This document shows positions 33,688 through 47,012 of a DNA stretch of 64,000 nucleotides, piece after piece; position 1 is the stretch's first letter, and every line of letters starts with the position of its first letter. Both the position numbers and the translations under genes were made by a program. Source of the stretch: Thelonectria olida (lineage: Eukaryota; Ascomycota; Sordariomycetes; Hypocreales; Nectriaceae); the NCBI GenBank assembly GCA_020736575.1, contig JAGPYM010000004.1, positions 1-64,000 of the forward strand, written 5' to 3'. The notes under the pieces were generated by a model. It was not told where the DNA came from. It saw only the letters and a list, made by a program, of their open reading frames with translations, and searched no databases.

Positions 33688-35320
33688 TTACAAGAGACCT
33701 TGTTCAGTCTGAACGATCCAGTCCTCAAACTGACCGGCCTCATCTAGTTCCTGGACCTTCCAGTCGTCGTTTTTGCCTCGCAGATAGGCGTCTTGCGCGG
33801 ACATGTCAATGAGCTCTCCCATGACAGGCCCTGTTTCGTATGAGCCTTCTACATGAGGGTCCAGGTGCCAAGCATTCTCAGCAGTCAGAGTCAAGTCGCC
33901 AGCAACACCGCCGTACAGAAGTCCCCCGGAGAATGAACCCTCAACGAAGGGATCGCCGACATGCCCGATGCCTCGGTAGTAGTTGCCCAGGAGTTCTACG
34001 TCGGCATCTATGTGTCGCGCGGCATATTCCAAGCCTGGGGATGTGTGTCTGGCCATAATGTGCGGCATGCCGTCCACGGGAGGGTATTGGAGACGAGGGT
34101 CGTATGGACACGGATCGATCTGGCCATAAGGAACTGTGTCTGATCGCCCGGGAATCGCATATGGGTACATATCGTGGTAACCTCCCGTGGAAGCGGCGTC
34201 GATGGCGTCGATGAAGGGCTCATACCCCAGCGATGGAGTTTCGCTCAACCGCGACACTTGTCTTGTTCCTGGTCTCCGTGCTGTCTGTCGCGGAAACCGA
34301 TGAGGAGAACCCCATTCAGGATCATCGATGTCAGAGTAGATGGTTGACTCGCCATCCGTCTCAAGTCTCCCTTTTCGGGGCTTCGAAGGCGTAAACTTGT
34401 ACCCTGGGTGTGCCTGTTGATGATTGGTCCGCTCCATCTTGGCCCATTCAGTGAACTGCTCGTGGACTTCATCAGATTCCATGGGCCATCCCACCCCGCA
34501 GACCTTGGACACAAGCTGGTGGTTGTTATGGGTGCACTGGGTCTTGGCCACTTCCTGGTAGGCCTTGCGATACAGCATAAAGGCATTCATTGGCCGCTTC
34601 ACCTGGCCAGCCTTTTTGTTGCGCGAAGTCTCCTGGAGTCTTTGCTCAGCGGAACGAGACACAAAGGCCGCAATGTCGGCCACGGCCACGTGGGGAAAGT
34701 CTTTGGCGATTTCGCTGAGAGGCTTGGAGAGAATTGAAGCCGTCTTCTTGTGCTTCGCGTCCTTGGTGTTCTTTGTCACCCGCCCCCCTTCACGGGATGC
34801 GTCTTCGTCGGCAAGGGCGATTTGGAGATGTTGAGGCCACTTCGGGTAGCCATGGAATGGGCTGGACTGGGAGTTGGAGGCGATGCTTCTGGAGTGTAGG
34901 GGGGCTGGACCTGGGAATGGTTAATATCACCTCCCATGGTGATGTCGCTGCCGCTTACGTTGTAGCCCACCTCTCCGGGGAGAGGACCGTAGTTGTTATC
35001 GACGCCTCGCTCAACTGGATATCCTCCCTTCGAAACATGTCAGAATTAAGATCGCAGAACAAAGCAACCAAAGGATTCCGCCCAAGTTGTGAACCTACCA
35101 TCGGCATGCGGTTGGTCTGCTGGGAATAGAGATGCGAAGGGTCCTGGGCAACGAAGCCAGCTCCGTTGACGAACTTGGGATGGGGATGTGGGTAAATCTT
35201 GTGAGGGAGAGGCAGCCCATCTCGTGGATGGGATGTGTTTGCAGTCGCATTCATCTTTGAGGATAGTTGGCGATATTCGCCGTTGGACGGTGCAGGAGAT
35301 GGTGGTGCTGGTTGGACCAT
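33688..35320 (-). CDS. HMG-box transcription factor with an apparent frame break
   Basis: Exons 35099-35320 and 33688-35027 (71-bp intron, GTAGGT...CGAAG). About 520 residues if one base is added at the C6 run 34783-34788; as read, the frame stops right after PTKTHPVKGGG. The N-terminal 150 residues are Pro/Ser-rich. After a basic linker (VTKNTKDAKHKK) comes a MATA_HMG-type box at about residues 215-290: VKRPMNAFMLYRKAYQE, NNHQLVSKVCGVGWPMES and HPGYKFTPSKPRKGR. The C-terminal 200 residues are acidic and Tyr/Gly/Asp-rich, like an activation region. Such proteins regulate sexual development in Sordariomycetes; a specific orthologue is not assigned. Start at 35320 is the first in-frame ATG; the frame is open upstream only to a TTG. 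Confidence 0.85.
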
Positions 35321-36783
35321 TCCGAGACGTCTCTTGGGCAGAAGCCACTTCAATGAAGATGGAGACTGCTTAGCAGTTGGGGTTTAGAAAGAAGTATTCG
35401 GGCTGGACTTTCGCGAAAGAAGGCGCCAGGGGATGATAGAGCGAACAGGGGAGGCTTCTTTGACTGCGGAAGAGGCTACGGATGGGGAAGAGTTTCTTTC
35501 TCCGTCCTTTTAAACAGGACGAAAGATGGTTTTATGCGAACAGGTGCACCAGTCGGATAAAAATGGTCTTTGTTCCGTTTCTTTGAGTCTACCTATCACT
35601 GTTCCGCATTTGCATGTGCATGGCATCTAGTGGGCTTCTTGTGCAGTTGAACATCAACCCAACAGCGAGGACCACTCCCACAAATAGACAATCAAAGATG
35701 GGCCGCATCCGTCGCAAAGAGTAAGTTGGGGAGAGGTACCTTGGTACACCATCTGTCGTCTGGTGTTGAGCTCAAGCTGCATTGCAGGCGCCGCCTCCCG
35801 GACCCGTCCACCACCTGGCCACGTCAAATGGGGATTAATGTCTCCCCCGGTTCGAGAGAGAATGGGTGATCGGAGCCGCCAGGCCCTACCGCAATCCCTT
35901 CAAATGGACTGGAATGCCAAAGAACAATTGCCCTGGTCCCTATAAAAAGTCGATTGGGCGCAGCCGTGGTGTCGCGCTAGTCAAGCCATGGCGCATTCCT
36001 TTGACACACTGTTTGGCCCTATCCTTTGAAGCTGGGAATAGCAGAAAGAAACATGACCTGCTTCAACTTTCAAGCACCCAGTTGCCTGGGGACTGGTGCC
36101 CGTTTCGATCTGGTGGGGCTGCGCCAAGCTGGAGGAAGTCTGGCCCTTTCGCATGTTGGTCCATGGCGTCATGTTTGCCAGGTGCTGCTCGCAGGATGGA
36201 GGCTAGTCGGCAGGTCGCAGTTCACCTGCGGCTTCATGTTGGTTGAGGTGTGAGTCGCTAATCAACCTAGCTAGGAGAGTTGAGCAATAGCCTTGTGCTA
36301 GTGCGTTGGATGATAGTAGCAATGCCAGTTAAACTTTGCATCTAACCGTGGAATGTCTCAAAGCGTGGCCCAGCTGTTGATGATGGAAGGGGACTGTTGG
36401 TGGTGTTTGCTAAAGCATCACTTTTCAGGTGTAGTGATAGCAAATAGCGCCTGTGCTTGGGCTTGGCCATCCACACCGTCGGCGTTGAATCTGGAATAAT
36501 GTATGCATGTAGGTGGAAGTGGTGGCGTCCCGGAGGGTCCGTATTGTCCTGCACTTGGCGTGGCTGAATACTGAACCAAGTCATTGAATATCCTATTCAT
36601 GCTCACTTCCACCACGGTTGTGGCTTGCCCTAACCAGGTTTCGTGATATCCCGTGATTCGCTGTCCAGGTCTGAGCTTCTGGGACCCAAACCATAACGTC
36701 AACTATACCCCGCGCATGATCTTCTGAGTCTGGGTAGGGTATTGGAACTGGCCCTCGGAACCAGATCCAGGCTGCCCATGGCC
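35321..36783. other. Intergenic region, HMG-box gene upstream
   Basis: No supported gene in 1.46 kb. AGGTACCT palindrome at 35734-35741. Minus-strand open frame 36342-36702 has no conserved features. Confidence 0.6.
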
Positions 36784-39207
36784 TTATAGCCTCACAGAGG
36801 GACTACTGACGGGTTGTGGCGGGTGAGACGCTTTAGAAGGCGGCGTTAGGACCTGCGGTTTGGGTGATGGGGAAAGGCTCCTGACGGGAGGAAGGATGGG
36901 GGTCGTGATGCCAATGCTGCTTGCACTCCTTGCATCGGGTGGCCGTGGCGGTGAGTGTTTGGTGGGGGAGAGCCCGCCCTCTGCTGCAGGAAGAGTGCCG
37001 TTCTGTTCATATGCCGCCCGATAGATGTCGCGACTGATTTTGGGTGTTCTCAGTGCTGACTCAAACGATCGACCACCGTGCAGGCTGCTAAAACTGTTGG
37101 ACGTGGGTGTCGTCTTGATCGACGCGGTAGGTGAACCAACATCAGAGCTCTGAGTGTTGTTTGATTGTGTTTCCCCTCCAGCCTCTAACCTGACCGGGGC
37201 TGGGATTATTGGTCTTGTCCCTGGTGAGCTGCCGTTGTTGGACTGGCCCAGGGCCGGGCTCGGAATCACTGATCGTGGATTGGAGGGAAAAACGTCAGTG
37301 TGAGGAAGACCGTTGGCTGGGTGAGAAGCCACCGTGGACGAGCCATGTTCAGGCACACGGTTCGGACCCTGGCCCTTTGATCTATGTGATGCGATAGGAT
37401 GCTTTGTGGAAGGCCTGTGGCTCATGTGCGAGCTATTGTTAGTAGGTTGCTGCGTGGCTTGCTCTTTACCATTAGGACTCTTGCTTGGGTGAAGCTTTAG
37501 CTTAATCGTCGTCTTGGGGCGAGCCTTTGCCTCTTGCTCGCGCCGACAGGATGAGCAGATGAATTGGAACTCGGGGCGCTCAGCCTCCTTCTCAGTAATC
37601 CCCACGCATTTGCTGTGCTGCCATACATTGCACCTCTCGCATGCGACACTATGCGTGCCGTCGTCAACATGACCGTATAGGCCACAAGCACAGTCAAATA
37701 CCCAGTCCTCTTCTTCTTGCTCGATTTCTTTGAGTGCCAGTTTGTTGCGTTCAATCTCAGCATGAAGATGACGCTCTGATACTCGTCCATTGGCGTTCCC
37801 TAGGTTCTTGCTGTCTTCTGATAGTTGCGCAAGGTCTTCTTCGTGTTGAAGCCGACGAGCCTCGCGCTCTTGTAGACGCTTTTCTCGAGAAAATAACCTC
37901 TGGTCGCGGTCCAATTCCAATTTGAAGTTTTTCTTCTCCTCACGCCGCTTGGCTGCCTCGGCTTCCCGACGTTGTCGTTCCTCTTCCTTAGCATGCTCTT
38001 CTTGTTTCTGTTGTTCGACCTTGTTGGCAATTCGGCTCGATCGTTTTGCGTTGGCCATTTTGGCCAAGTTCATCAGTTCGCGTTCGCGCTGTGCCTCCTT
38101 TCGTTTACGACCCTCCTCTTGTTTTTCCAGGATCGGTAAAAGGTGTTCCTCCAATTGAGCCCGCAAGATTTTCTCATTTTCGTCTCGGGTCTTGCGGAAT
38201 GCGTTGACAATACGTTGCACATCATCCAACGTGACGGCAAGGCACTCCCATGTCATACCACCAAGTCCGTCATCTTCGGGTTGTTCTTCGTTGTCTCCGT
38301 TTTCCGTATCGGACTGCTGATCCTCGGAAGCAATCGTGGTTCGACGCCGCTTACTTGCCCTCCGTCCGCCGCGCCATGGTTTCGACTTTTTCAGTTTCGG
38401 TGTCGGGGCTGGGGGAGGCTCCGTCATGCGGTAAACCCTGTTATCATCTAATACATAGTATGTCCGGTCGTCTGCGTCCCATCCGTAGGGTTCGATTCGC
38501 TGCCAAGAATGTTAGCTGGCAACTTGTAGTACTGCGTCAGTGAATTATCTACCCAGCTGGTTTGTTCGATATCCTTCTGTTCGTCCATCTTGTCTCGGAT
38601 GCGCTCGGGGTGTACCATCGTCCACTGGGTAAGTTGCTGTAACACTCGAATCTGGTAGGGCAGCGCCCGTTTATCAGCCCTGGCTCGGATGAACTTGAAT
38701 GCGACACTGCGATTACCTTTGTGAAAATGTCGAATTCGTTGAAGTTGGCGGGTAGTTCTTCCTCGCCAAAAGGGTTCCAGGCGGGCAATCTAGCCTGAAA
38801 CAGCTTCCGGGTTTGCTCATCGAAAATATCGGGACTTGATTGCATCGTTAGCGAGGCGATGGATGGAAGGGTGTCGCAGACGTACGTCAAGCCGCGATGT
38901 GACGAAACGAGTTTGAGAATTGACAGAGCAATATCTCCGAGCATGGGGGAGTTCGGTTTGAGGCATTCCATCTCGATTTCCTGTGCGAGAGATGGCTATG
39001 TTAGCCAAGATGGCGGGTTTGCAAAGGGAGCAGTGACGGTACCTCTACGTCAATGGATTCTGGAATTTTGGCAGCCTTGCCAAAGGTGTAAATCCACTGG
39101 CATAGGTTTGCAAAATGCCACATATTTCGGATGCGATGTAGTAGGGAAGGATTTTCATCGCCAGAATCGGCCTCGAAGGCCTGAAAGGATCGCTTGCGCG
39201 ACGACAT
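36784..39207 (-). CDS. PHD-finger chromatin protein, RSF1-like
   Basis: Exons 39043-39207, 38717-38980, 38553-38651 and 36784-38499 give 747 residues; introns are 62, 65 and 53 bp, all between codons. The N-terminal 200 residues form a DDT/WHIM-like helical region: MWHFANLCQWIYTFGKAAKI, then VLQQLTQWTMVHPERIRDK, and the sequence RIEPYGWDADDRTYYVLDDN. Residues about 310-470 are a long Glu/Arg/Lys coiled coil. A C4HC3 PHD finger follows (FDCACGLYGHVDDGTHSVAC, CERCNVWQHSKCVGI, FICSSCRR). The last 230 residues are Pro/Ser-rich. The layout matches fungal proteins akin to remodelling and spacing factor 1, likely nucleosome-binding. It faces CCH1 across 522 bp. Confidence 0.85.
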
Positions 39208-39729
39208 GATAACGATTCGGTGATGTCGATGCTGGAGACTCGACTGCTCTGACGATGGCTTTGGCGCGTCACGGTGCTCGTGTCTGGACTTTGAGCGCTA
39301 GAGGCTCCCGCGCGAAATGGAGCCTTGTGGCGCAGCCAGCCACAACCACATGCAAGCTAATGCCGACACGTACAAAGTTCGACACCCCGGCAGGTTCAAG
39401 GAGCTGCCCAATAGTCGCACTGTGACGCGGCGTGTTCTATATTAAGAAGGGTGGCATGCGCCTGCGTTGCGACCCCTAATACTCGTTGGGAGGACAGTGT
39501 CCATGACTATTTTCACTGTGATACTCGTATCTTCAGCTCGAGGCCTCCTGGCTTGTCAGATCTTTTTCTCCAGGTTTGTTGAATACAGCGTAATCCACGC
39601 ATCTACAAGTCGAGCGCAGACCGAAGATGCCTCGTTGCGGCACACATCCCCGGCAAAAACTCCTATCTTGACACTGGGCCACGTCGGCGGCCCGCCGTCC
39701 CCCCTTTCGCTCCCAACTCGACTATCGCG
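39208..39729. promoter_or_regulatory. Shared divergent promoter of RSF1-like gene and CCH1
   Basis: The only sequence between two head-to-head start codons, 522 bp. No single element stands out; it may drive both genes. Confidence 0.5.
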
Positions 39730-42700
39730 ATGTCCTCCAACTTTCCGGGCGGTAACCCGTCACGGCGGCAATCCATACCGCTGCAGAATCTCGATGGCTT
39801 CTCCTATGGAAACAATCAGACGGGGGGGTTGGGCCCTGGAAACCCCACACAGCTCCAATCCGATTCCCTAACGGAGGCTCAGATGGCAGCGAATTTACCT
39901 GGCATCTCAACTTATTGGGAACAACCATACCACTCACGAAATGACGGCGACACTCCCCCTCACTCGCCGATAGATCCGATGGCACTTCAAGCAGCTCTGC
40001 CGCCAGATTTTCACCATCCTGGAGACATGCGACCAGCGACGACCTCTCCATCTATAGATCCATTCGAACGACGTAGTCCTTACGTCGAAGAAGCCACGTC
40101 CCCAGACGTCGAGTCGGATACCGTCCCTCTCACGTCTCGTGTCGAACCAATCTCTGGCACTCTTTCACCGAGCCACCGGGACGAGCGACCTCGAGATAGC
40201 TTCCAGACAGTGTCAAGCGTCAACAATTCCCCAGCTCGAGGCCGCGGAAATACCAGAAGTCTGGGTGAAGACCTAGCTCCAAACTTTGGAGGTCCGCGAC
40301 ACCATAGCTATGGCCATACTCTCAATCCCAATGAATATCGACGATCGAGGTCTCCTACGGGAGCTTTGTCACGCGCTGGGTCTATTGTTCGTGCCATGTC
40401 ACAGCGTGTGGTCAACCTCAGTGGAGAAAGCGAACTCGTCGACAACCGTGCTTCACGCCATCGGTCACAATCTCCCGGCGGGCTTCAGCGCACGAATTCC
40501 CATGATACGACGGCTTCAATGCTCGTGGACACATCATATAGATCACCTGCTAATGCTCCAGGGGAGAAAGCGGGGGATGCCCAAGACTATGTGTCTGAAA
40601 CGATACCTCGACCACCTCTGCCTATGCCGAACCCTCTGAAAGGGAAATCTCTCGGCATCTTCTCCCCTCACAATCCTCTAAGACTTCGCCTTTGCGACCT
40701 TCTTGTGAATCCTTATACGGAACCCTTTCTCCTCCTTTTGATCGTTCTTCAGACCGTTCTTCTTGCGGTAGAGGCTGCACATCCCATTTCGAGCGATGGA
40801 AACCATCGTCCTGAAAAATGGTCAGGGAGCATCATTGAATGGATTATGCTTGTACTCTTCATTATTTTCACACTCGAACTTTTCGCGCGAATCATCGTTT
40901 CTGGTTTCATCTTCAACGCAGCTGAATACAGCACCATCGATCGAAAAAGAGGCGTCCGCGCCGCGGTTGCGGATCAGTACAGGGCGATTTTCCAACCCGA
41001 GAGACAAAAGTCAGTCAGAAACAAAAGCAATCTCCAGTTTGAGCCTTCAACGATTGCTCGCTCTTTTACGACTTTCATGCAGGGGCAACAGGCCTGGCCA
41101 CGATCTATCGAGGAGCAACAGAGGTTTCAACTTGCTCGCCGCGCCTTTCTCCGTCATTCATTCAATCGAATCGATTTTGTCGCTGTGATGTCGTACTGGG
41201 TCATGTTCGTTTTGAGCATTTTGGGGCTCGAGGTAGAACATCATCTGTACGTGTTTAGGATGATGAGCTGCCTCCGCATTTTGAGACTGTTGTCTCTCAC
41301 GAATGGCACAGCGGTAAGCCCTCGTTTTCCTATGCACACACATCTCATCATTTACTGATAGCAAGTTAGATCATTTTGAGAAGTCTGAAGAAAGCAACAC
41401 CGCTCCTAGTGCGTGTCGCCTTTCTCCTCTCCTTCTTTTGGCTGTTATTTGCGATTATTGGAGTTCAGAGCTTTAAAGCCAGTTTGAGCCGTCAATGCGT
41501 GTGGCTAAATCCCGCCGACCCAACGAATTTGAAGGCTGGGTGGACAAACGAGGAGCAATTCTGCGGCGGATTCATGAGCAATACCACAGATCCAGCCGAC
41601 AGTGTGATTATGCCCTGGGTCAAGTTTACTGTCAAAGGCTCGCTAGAAAACCTCCAAAACGGGACTAAGGATGGGAAGGGGTTTATTTGCCCAATAGGTT
41701 CCATCTGTCTGCAACAGGACAACCCGTACGGCGGAACCGTCAACTTCGACAACATCTTCAACTCGCTGGAGCTTGTCTTCGTCGTCATGAGCGCGAACAC
41801 GTTCTCCGATCTCATGTATAGCACCATGGGGTCGGATTACGCCCAATCGGCTCTCTTCTTCGGCGCAAGCATCATGATCATGATGCTTTGGTTGACCAAT
41901 TTGCTCATTGCAGTCATTACGTCCTCCTTTCAGGTCATTCGGGAGGAGAGCAAGGCAAGTGCCTTCACAGTTGATCAGGAGCCGATGTCGCAGCAGCCTG
42001 AAGTGGACGAGAGGCTTCGTCGGATTTCCCCTCTCAAGCGAATTTATGACAAGACTGCGGTTATCTGGGTCGTCATCATCGCGTTTGGGCTGTTGTGTCA
42101 GGCCTGTCGCAGTTCCTCCATGTCCGAGTTCCGGAGACACTTCATAGACAACGCAGAAGTCGTCGTGACTATTCTCCTCGACATTGAGATGATTCTCCGC
42201 TTCCTCGGCGATTGGCACCACTTTCATCGTCGCTGGCGTGACCTTTTCGACTTGGCGCTGGCGGTGATTACATCAATCATCCTTATTCCATATATCCGTG
42301 GTACGCGAGTCTATGACTGGTTGACCATATTTCAAATTCTGCGAGTCTATCGTGTCGTTCTGGCAATCCCCGTCACTAGACAACTCATCCAGCTAGTTCT
42401 GGGTAACGCCACCGGTATCGCGAACCTGATGTTCTTTGTCTTCATCATGACCTTTATGATGGCAATCTTTGCGTCGCAGCTATTCAGAGGCGAGCTCCCC
42501 GTTGAGGACGACAGTGGTAAACTCGTCCGCATATCATTCTACCAAATCTTCAACTCCTTCCTCGGCATGTATCAGATTCTCACCAGTGAAAACTGGACGG
42601 AGATCTTGTATAATGTTACCCAATACACCAGACCGTTTAAAACATCATGGATTGGTGCAATACTACTCATAGCTTGGTTCATCGTCGCTTTCTTCATTTT

Positions 42701-45700
42701 GGTCAACATGTTCATTGCTGTCATTCAAGAGAACTTTGATATTTCTGAAGATGAAAAGCGACTGCAGCAGGTCAAAGCCTTTCTTCAGAGGAGAGACCTT
42801 GGCAGCCCCTCGAGTCACTTGGCGCTCACGACAATCTTTAGTTTTGGGAGGGCTCGACGGCACAAAGATCCCCTCGACTACGGGCCAGCGACAATTGAAA
42901 TGCTTCTCAAAGATGCTGTCGTTCGGGAGTTTCTTGACGACTCCAATGATCCGCTTCTCAACAGCGATGGCCAGCCTCGTCCACCCCTGAGGACTAAGAC
43001 TACTCTCCTGGGAGGCGATGCCAGATTGGGGTTCTTTGCAAAATCATGGGCAAAGCTCAAGAAGCGAGTGACCAGCAGAGACCCAAACCCCTTCTACTCG
43101 AATCTTCGGTTCGATGGCCCCAACGATACGCAGGATCCACGACTGATGGCTCAGCAAGCCGTGTCGGCCACCTCGGCTCGTCGAAGAGCCCAGCGCGAGT
43201 ATCTGGCGCGGTATCCGACCTATAATAATTCCCTGTACTTCTTTACACCGGAGAACCGCGTACGTCGACTTTGCCAGCAATTAGTCGGACCTGCCCGCGG
43301 CCCTGAACGATTCGATGGGATGGAGCCGAACAAGATCGCCTGGTACACTTTTACCATTTTTATTTATGCGTCAATCGTGGCCATGGTTGTGCTCGCTTGC
43401 GTCACCACACCTCTGTACCAGAAAGAGTATCAGCGAGAACACGAGTTCAGCATTCGCAATTGGTACATCTGGACCGACATGGCCTTTGCAGTCATTTTCA
43501 CCATTGAGGCGATCATCAAGATCGTTGCCGACGGGCTCTTCTGGACCCCGAATGCCTTCTTGCGAAGCTCCTGGGGGTTGATGGATGCTGTGGTGTTGGT
43601 CACACTCTGGATCAATGTTGTGACACTCTTGATCAACGACGGTGCTATTTCTAGAGCCATCGGTGCGTTCAAGGCGCTTCGAGCGCTTCGTCTGCTCAAT
43701 GTTAGCAACAGTGCAAGAAACACTTTCCACGATCTCATTATCGTCGGATGGTGGAAGATTCTGGGCGTAAGTAGAAAATGATGGACGGAGAATGTTCTTA
43801 CAGTTACTGACTCGGATTAGGCTGCTTTCGTCTCCCTGTCTCTGTTGATTCCATTTGCCATTTATGGAATCAACCTGTTTAGCGGACTGATGCTGACGTG
43901 CAACGACGGCGGTGATGGCATCAGTACCATGCATGATTGCTTTGGCGAATTCGACAGTTCGCCATTTAGCGAGGAGTGGCCAATGCTGGCTCCTCGAGTC
44001 GCTTCCAACCCGTACTTCAACTTTGACGACTTTGGATCGTCACTCTTCATTCTCTTCCAGATTGTCAGTCAAGAGGGTTGGACTGATGTATCTTTTGCCT
44101 CGCAAGCCATCACCGGCCACTACAACCAGCCAAAGGATCTCGCCTCGCAAGGCAACGCTCTCTTCTTCGTCGCATTCAACCTGTTGGCAACCGTCTTCGT
44201 GCTCACCTTGTTCATCTCGGTGTTTATGCGAAATTACACAGAACAAACGGGAGTGGCCTTTCTCACGGCAGAACAACGATCCTGGCTGGAGTTGCGGAAG
44301 CTCTTGCGGCAAATATCCCCTTCCAAGAGCTCGTACGACGACTCGGAGAAGAGCTGGAAAAAGTGGTGTCACAAACGAGCTATCGAGAAGCGAGGCAAGT
44401 GGTATCAGTTCATCACAGTCGTCCTGGTCCTGCATACGGGCCTGTTGATGTCGGAATACAGCGAGGAACCAGACTGGTGGCAGGATGTCCGAGATCTGAT
44501 CTTCTTTGGCTTCATCATCACCTACGTGATCAACATTGCGATTCGCATCATCGGGCTGGGATGGGCGAGATTCCGGCGCAGCTCATGGGACCTGTACTCG
44601 CTTTTCATTGTTGGCGGTGCCTGCATCGCCACGCTTATTCTCCTCATTTCTCGCACCGCTGACGAGGTCTATGTGCAGTTACATAAGGTGTTTTTCGTCG
44701 GTATCGTGCTGCTTCTCATCCCCCGCAACGACGCCCTCGATCAGCTGTTCAAGACTGCTGCGGCTAGTTTGACTGTGATTGGAAACCTGCTGGCAACCTG
44801 GCTCGTTGTCTTCCTGGTCTTTGCCATTGCCCTGACGCAGGCTTTTAGTTTAACCCGTTTTGCCGGCAACGAAACCAACGATATGAATTTTCGAACTGTC
44901 CCCAAGGCGCTGATCCTTCTTTTCAAGATGAGTCTCGGCGAGGGATGGAACGAAATCATGGAAGATTACGCCAACATTGAGCCACCTCTGTGCGTGGATA
45001 AAGCCAAGTTCTTCGACAGTGATTGTGGCAGCAAGAACTGGGCAAGATTCCTGTTCATTGCGTGGAACATTGTCAGCATGTACATCTTTGTCAACTTGTT
45101 TGTCTCATTGATCTACGAGAGCTTCAGTTATGTCTACCAGCGCTCCAGCGGTATGGCTATTGTTGATCGAGACGAGATTAGACGGTTCAAAGAGGCGTGG
45201 CGAAGCGTTGACCCCGACGGTACTGGATACATTACCAAAGAGGCCTTCCCACGACTACTCGGTGAGCTCTCAGGCGTGTTCCAAATGCGCGTGTACGATC
45301 CCGATGATTCGGTGCGCTCTATTCTTGAGGATGTCCAAAATGATCCCATGACTGCTCGGCACATGTCAATTGCGACGTCGACTCAAACCACACACCGCGA
45401 CGTCGATCTTGACAAACTGAACCGGCGCCTAGCTCGTTTGGATGTAGTCAAGATTCGAGAGAAGCGACGTCGGTTCAACGTCTTTTATGAGGAAGTTATG
45501 GTCTCGGCTGACCCAGATCGGGGCATTTCTTTTACTACGGTGCTGATGATTCTCGCACACTACAACATCATCAGCGACAGCAAGAGTTTGAAGTGAGTAT
45601 CAACACACTTGTGTTGCAAATTCGAAGATGGAGTGTTAACTTTGTACAGACTAGAAGAGTTCTTGAGACGTCGTGCACGGCTTCAGCGTGTCGAGGAGCA

Positions 45701-46287
45701 GGTTCGCCGCCGCATTGTCCTTGGCTTCTTTGACACATTGTAAGTTATCACTGGCCTTTGCTGTGACGGGTTTCCTAATACAGATTGATAGGTACTGGTC
45801 GAGGAAGTTCAGACAGCACATGCAAATGAAGCAGGCTGCTCGAATGACGGGCATCCCTCACCTGGATATCCCCGACATCCTGGTGGAGGACGACGAGGGC
45901 TCAACGGGCGGAGCAGCACCTCATTCGCCGGTGGGACTCTCGTCGCCTATATCGCCGACGGATGGTGACCAGCACCGAAGCTGGTTTGGCGGAGCGGATC
46001 TGTCATTGCACGACACATCATGGGCACACCCGCTCAGCTTCCCGCGAGTTGCACCACCGACGACATCTCATCATGCCACGCCTTCGGCATTTAGTTTCGA
46101 GCTACAGGAATCAGACTCTTACGAACAACCACAGCAGCAGTCGGCCGCAGCGCATCAAAGCACGGAGCCGACCAGCTCGATGAGTCCGACGCAGGTCCGG
46201 GGAATGCTGGACGACTCGGTGTGGGTGGAGAGCATTCGACGCAGCGCCTCTCTACGCCGACCGAGCCAGCGCCGATATGGAGACTAG
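39730..46287 (+). CDS. CCH1: High-affinity voltage-gated calcium channel alpha subunit Cch1
   Basis: Five exons, 39730-41313, 41370-43766, 43821-45592, 45650-45739 and 45792-46287, give 2112 residues in phase. A 310-residue disordered Ser/Pro-rich N-terminus precedes four six-helix ion-channel repeats. Pore-loop selectivity positions are Asn671 (VVMSANTFSDL), Glu935 (LTSENWTEIL), Glu1412 (VSQEGWTDVS) and Glu1701 (SLGEGWNEIM), i.e. N/E/E/E. S4-type arginine helices are seen, e.g. FRMMSCLRILRLLSL and FKALRALRLLNVS. After repeat IV lies a partial EF-hand, DPDGTGYITKEA from residue 1791, without Glu at position 12. The C-terminus is disordered. Cch1 works with Mid1 at the plasma membrane to admit calcium under stress, pheromone response and calcineurin signalling. 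Confidence 0.96.
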
Positions 46288-47012
46288 TTAGTAGAGGAGG
46301 GAGAAGGGATTCAATGGGTTCCGCGTCATGTGTCTACGTTGGGAGGAGAAAAACGTCATCATGTACGCCAGCAAGGCGAGATTTGTTTCTTTTTATTTTT
46401 GTCTTCTTGTGGGGGGTGGGTAAATGTTTGGGACATGTAACTCAAAAAGATGGGTAACTAAAGGCGTTTGTTGTTTTGTTTTCTCTGCAATAGAGTGAGC
46501 CAGCGAGCCAGCGAAGGAGAGTGGGTGAGAGATGGCACAGAGGAGCGAGGATAACACCATCAACAAGATGAATATTACCACCTCATGCAGATGCCCTCAA
46601 TTGACTGAGATAGAGCAACAGTGAAATGATCAAATCGGGAGCAGCCCCTGAATATCTATTTTCTACCACACGCGACCAGTCACAAACAACGGCTATGACT
46701 TGCGACTTGGTTTCAGCTTCCACTGTGGAGAAGGGCGACTTTGAAACGAGCCGTGCGCACCGCAGGATCCTGGTCAATACATTTGATACACGTTCATGCC
46801 AACCGAATGAAGGCATCTACGTACTGCAGACCTACTGTTCCTTTGAGTCGCCTGAGGGGTTTTTCTTTTTAAGGACAAGGCTTGGTCGCTTTTTCTGGCC
46901 TCTCGTGCCTTCTTTTCCCCCAACGTGTTGCTTTCTTTTCTTCTTCTTGCTTGTTGTTGCTCACCACCGTCTTCACCATCGTCAACGTCCAACGTGTTTA
47001 GTCATTCGTTTT

